Assembly (NCBI GenBank): GCA_903858115.1 | Contig: CAIOHR010000242.1 | Location: 124,001 to 188,000, forward strand | Direction of reading: 5' to 3' | Length of the DNA: 64,000 nucleotides | From: an uncultured Pirellula sp. | Lineage (GTDB): Bacteria; Planctomycetota; Planctomycetia; Pirellulales; Pirellulaceae | Shown here: positions 62,982-64,000 of the stretch, one piece after another | Numbering within the stretch: the first letter of the stretch is position 1 | How the letters are laid out: the number at the start of each line of letters is the position of its first letter | Program-made: the position numbers and the translations under genes | Notes under the pieces: model-generated | Databases searched by the model: none | The model's input: only the letters and a program-made list of their open reading frames with translations | What the model was told of the DNA's origin: nothing

Positions 62982-64000
62982 GCCAAAATCTCCTGTACGA
63001 TCTCCACATCTTCGGTTGGGCCGATCAGGCGTTCATCCAGTCCGTTGTGATAGTAGGAGAGCTTTTCATGATCGACGCCCAGCAAGTGAAGGAGCGTCGC
63101 GTGAAAGTTCCTGATATGCACGGGCTTTTCTTCGGCTCGCAGACCGATTGCATCTGTTGCACCGTAAGCCATCCCGCCTCGGACTCCACCGCCAGCAAGC
63201 CACACCGTGTAACCCCATGGGTTATGGTCTCGCCCTTTGCCTTGTTCGCTCATTGGCATCCTACCGAATTCGCCACCCCAAATCACAAGAGTATCGTCCC
63301 ACAGTCCTCGTTGCTTCAAATCTTGCAACAAGCCCGCGACCGGCAAGTCAGTGGCCATACACAGTTTGCGATGATTGTCTGCGACATCCGAATGAGCATC
63401 CCAACCGTTGGTGTCTCCGGAATAGACTTGGACGAAACGTACCCCGCGTTCGATCATTCGCCTCGCCAATAAGCAGCGTGTACCAAAATCGTTCGTAGTC
63501 TTTTGGTCTACTCCGTACAGCTGCAGTGTACTTGCGGATTCTTGGCCTATGTCGACCAACTCGGGGGCGGTCGCTTGCATGCGATAGGCTAACTCGTAAG
63601 CTTCGATGCGCGCGGCCAATGCATCGTCTTTATCTCGCTGATGTAGATGTCGTTGGTTGAGTTGCTGCAATGCGTCCAGCATGCGCCGTTGTTCGGTCGC
63701 CGTTAGACCTGCTGCGGAGTCGAGATGTAGGATAGGCTTCGCGCCGGGACGCATGGTTACGCCTTGGTAGGAGGCAGGCAAAAATCCATTGCCCCATGCC
63801 GGTGGACCTCCTTTTAAACCTCCAGCCGGATCGGGCAATACGACGAAGGCTGGTAAATCTTCGTTCTCGGATCCGAGTCCATAAGACACCCAGCTTCCCA
63901 CGCTAGGACGTCCCATCAGCACACTGCCTGTGTTCATTTGGTAAACGGACTGTGGATGGTTTACGCTATCGCCATGGAGGCTACGCAGGACACATAAGTC
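62978..64000 (-). CDS. DUF1501 protein, 5' end beyond window
   Basis: 341 visible residues; the frame is open to the window edge (RSLHGDSVNHPQSVYQ precedes the first visible ATG at 63937), so the gene starts outside. DUF1501 signatures: MGRPSVGSWVSYGLGSENED, LPAFVVLPD, YELAYRMQATAPELVDIGQ, TRCLLARRMIERGVRFVQVY, GWDAHSDVADNH, DDTLVIWGGEFGRMP, GRDHNPWGYTVWLAGGGVRGG and VHIRNFHATLLHLLG. It overlaps the DUF1549-DUF1553 gene by 4 bp. Same family as 23242-24768, here placed first in its operon. Confidence 0.95.
   Translation of the reverse strand, partial: DLCVLRSLHGDSVNHPQSVYQMNTGSVLMGRPSVGSWVSYGLGSENEDLPAFVVLPDPAGGLKGGPPAWGNGFLPASYQGVTMRPGAKPILHLDSAAGLTATEQRRMLDALQQLNQRHLHQRDKDDALAARIEAYELAYRMQATAPELVDIGQESASTLQLYGVDQKTTNDFGTRCLLARRMIERGVRFVQVYSGDTNGWDAHSDVADNHRKLCMATDLPVAGLLQDLKQRGLWDDTLVIWGGEFGRMPMSEQGKGRDHNPWGYTVWLAGGGVRGGMAYGATDAIGLRAEEKPVHIRNFHATLLHLLGVDHEKLSYYHNGLDERLIGPTEDVEIVQEILA

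Overview
The window looks like a chromosome segment of a planctomycete, most likely Pirellulales (Rhodopirellula/Blastopirellula-like). The reasons are protein families that are strongly enriched in that group: DUF1549/DUF1553 cytochrome-type proteins paired with DUF1501 proteins, a DUF1592-type/DUF1552 pair, a DUF1559 pseudopilin-like protein, DUF1080 and PQQ-propeller secreted proteins, an orphan rplS and weak Shine-Dalgarno use. No rRNA, tRNA, CRISPR array or transposase was recognised.

Layout. 1-4 kb: signalling. A truncated hybrid histidine kinase faces a second, paralogous hybrid kinase that sits 9 bp behind an H-NOX haem gas sensor. 4.7-12.1 kb: a tightly overlapping five-gene cassette (SWIM zinc finger, DUF5691, MoxR-type AAA+ ATPase, DUF5682, VWA). 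This is the best candidate in the window for an undescribed system. 12.3-13.5 kb: a GC-rich, partly decayed sugar-metabolism segment with an intact ThuA gene between two gene remnants, probably acquired by transfer. 13.9-15.9 kb: phosphorelay parts (receiver, Hpt, receiver). 16.7-24.8 kb: secreted TIM-barrel protein, PQQ propeller, DUF1553-DUF1501 pair. 25-31.8 kb: rplS, DUF502, a SUMF1-like/CapA fusion, secreted proteins, DUF1080, proS. 31.8-39.1 kb: WecG/TagA-type glycosyltransferase, an ABC ATPase with an alpha/beta-hydrolase lacking its nucleophile, mdh, YjbQ, a DUF1559/TPR lipoprotein pair, PepSY protein.

39.6-53.6 kb is a complete respiratory operon. Alternative complex III (ActA, ActB, ActC, a fused ActD-ActE, ActF) is followed by a small membrane protein, a SCO copper chaperone and a caa3-type A2-family oxygen reductase (CoxB with haem c, CoxA, CoxC, CoxD). 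Quinol is oxidised by the Act complex and electrons pass through c-type haems to CuA and the haem-copper site. Several subunits carry histidine-rich tails or insertions.

53.9-64 kb: a Tat-exported protein of unknown role, DUF1592/DUF1552 pair, a RIO1-type protein kinase, and a second DUF1501-DUF1553 pair that runs off the right edge and whose DUF1553 member lacks the N-terminal haem domain. Intergenic spaces are often 300-800 bp and several hold dispersed-repeat-like sequence.
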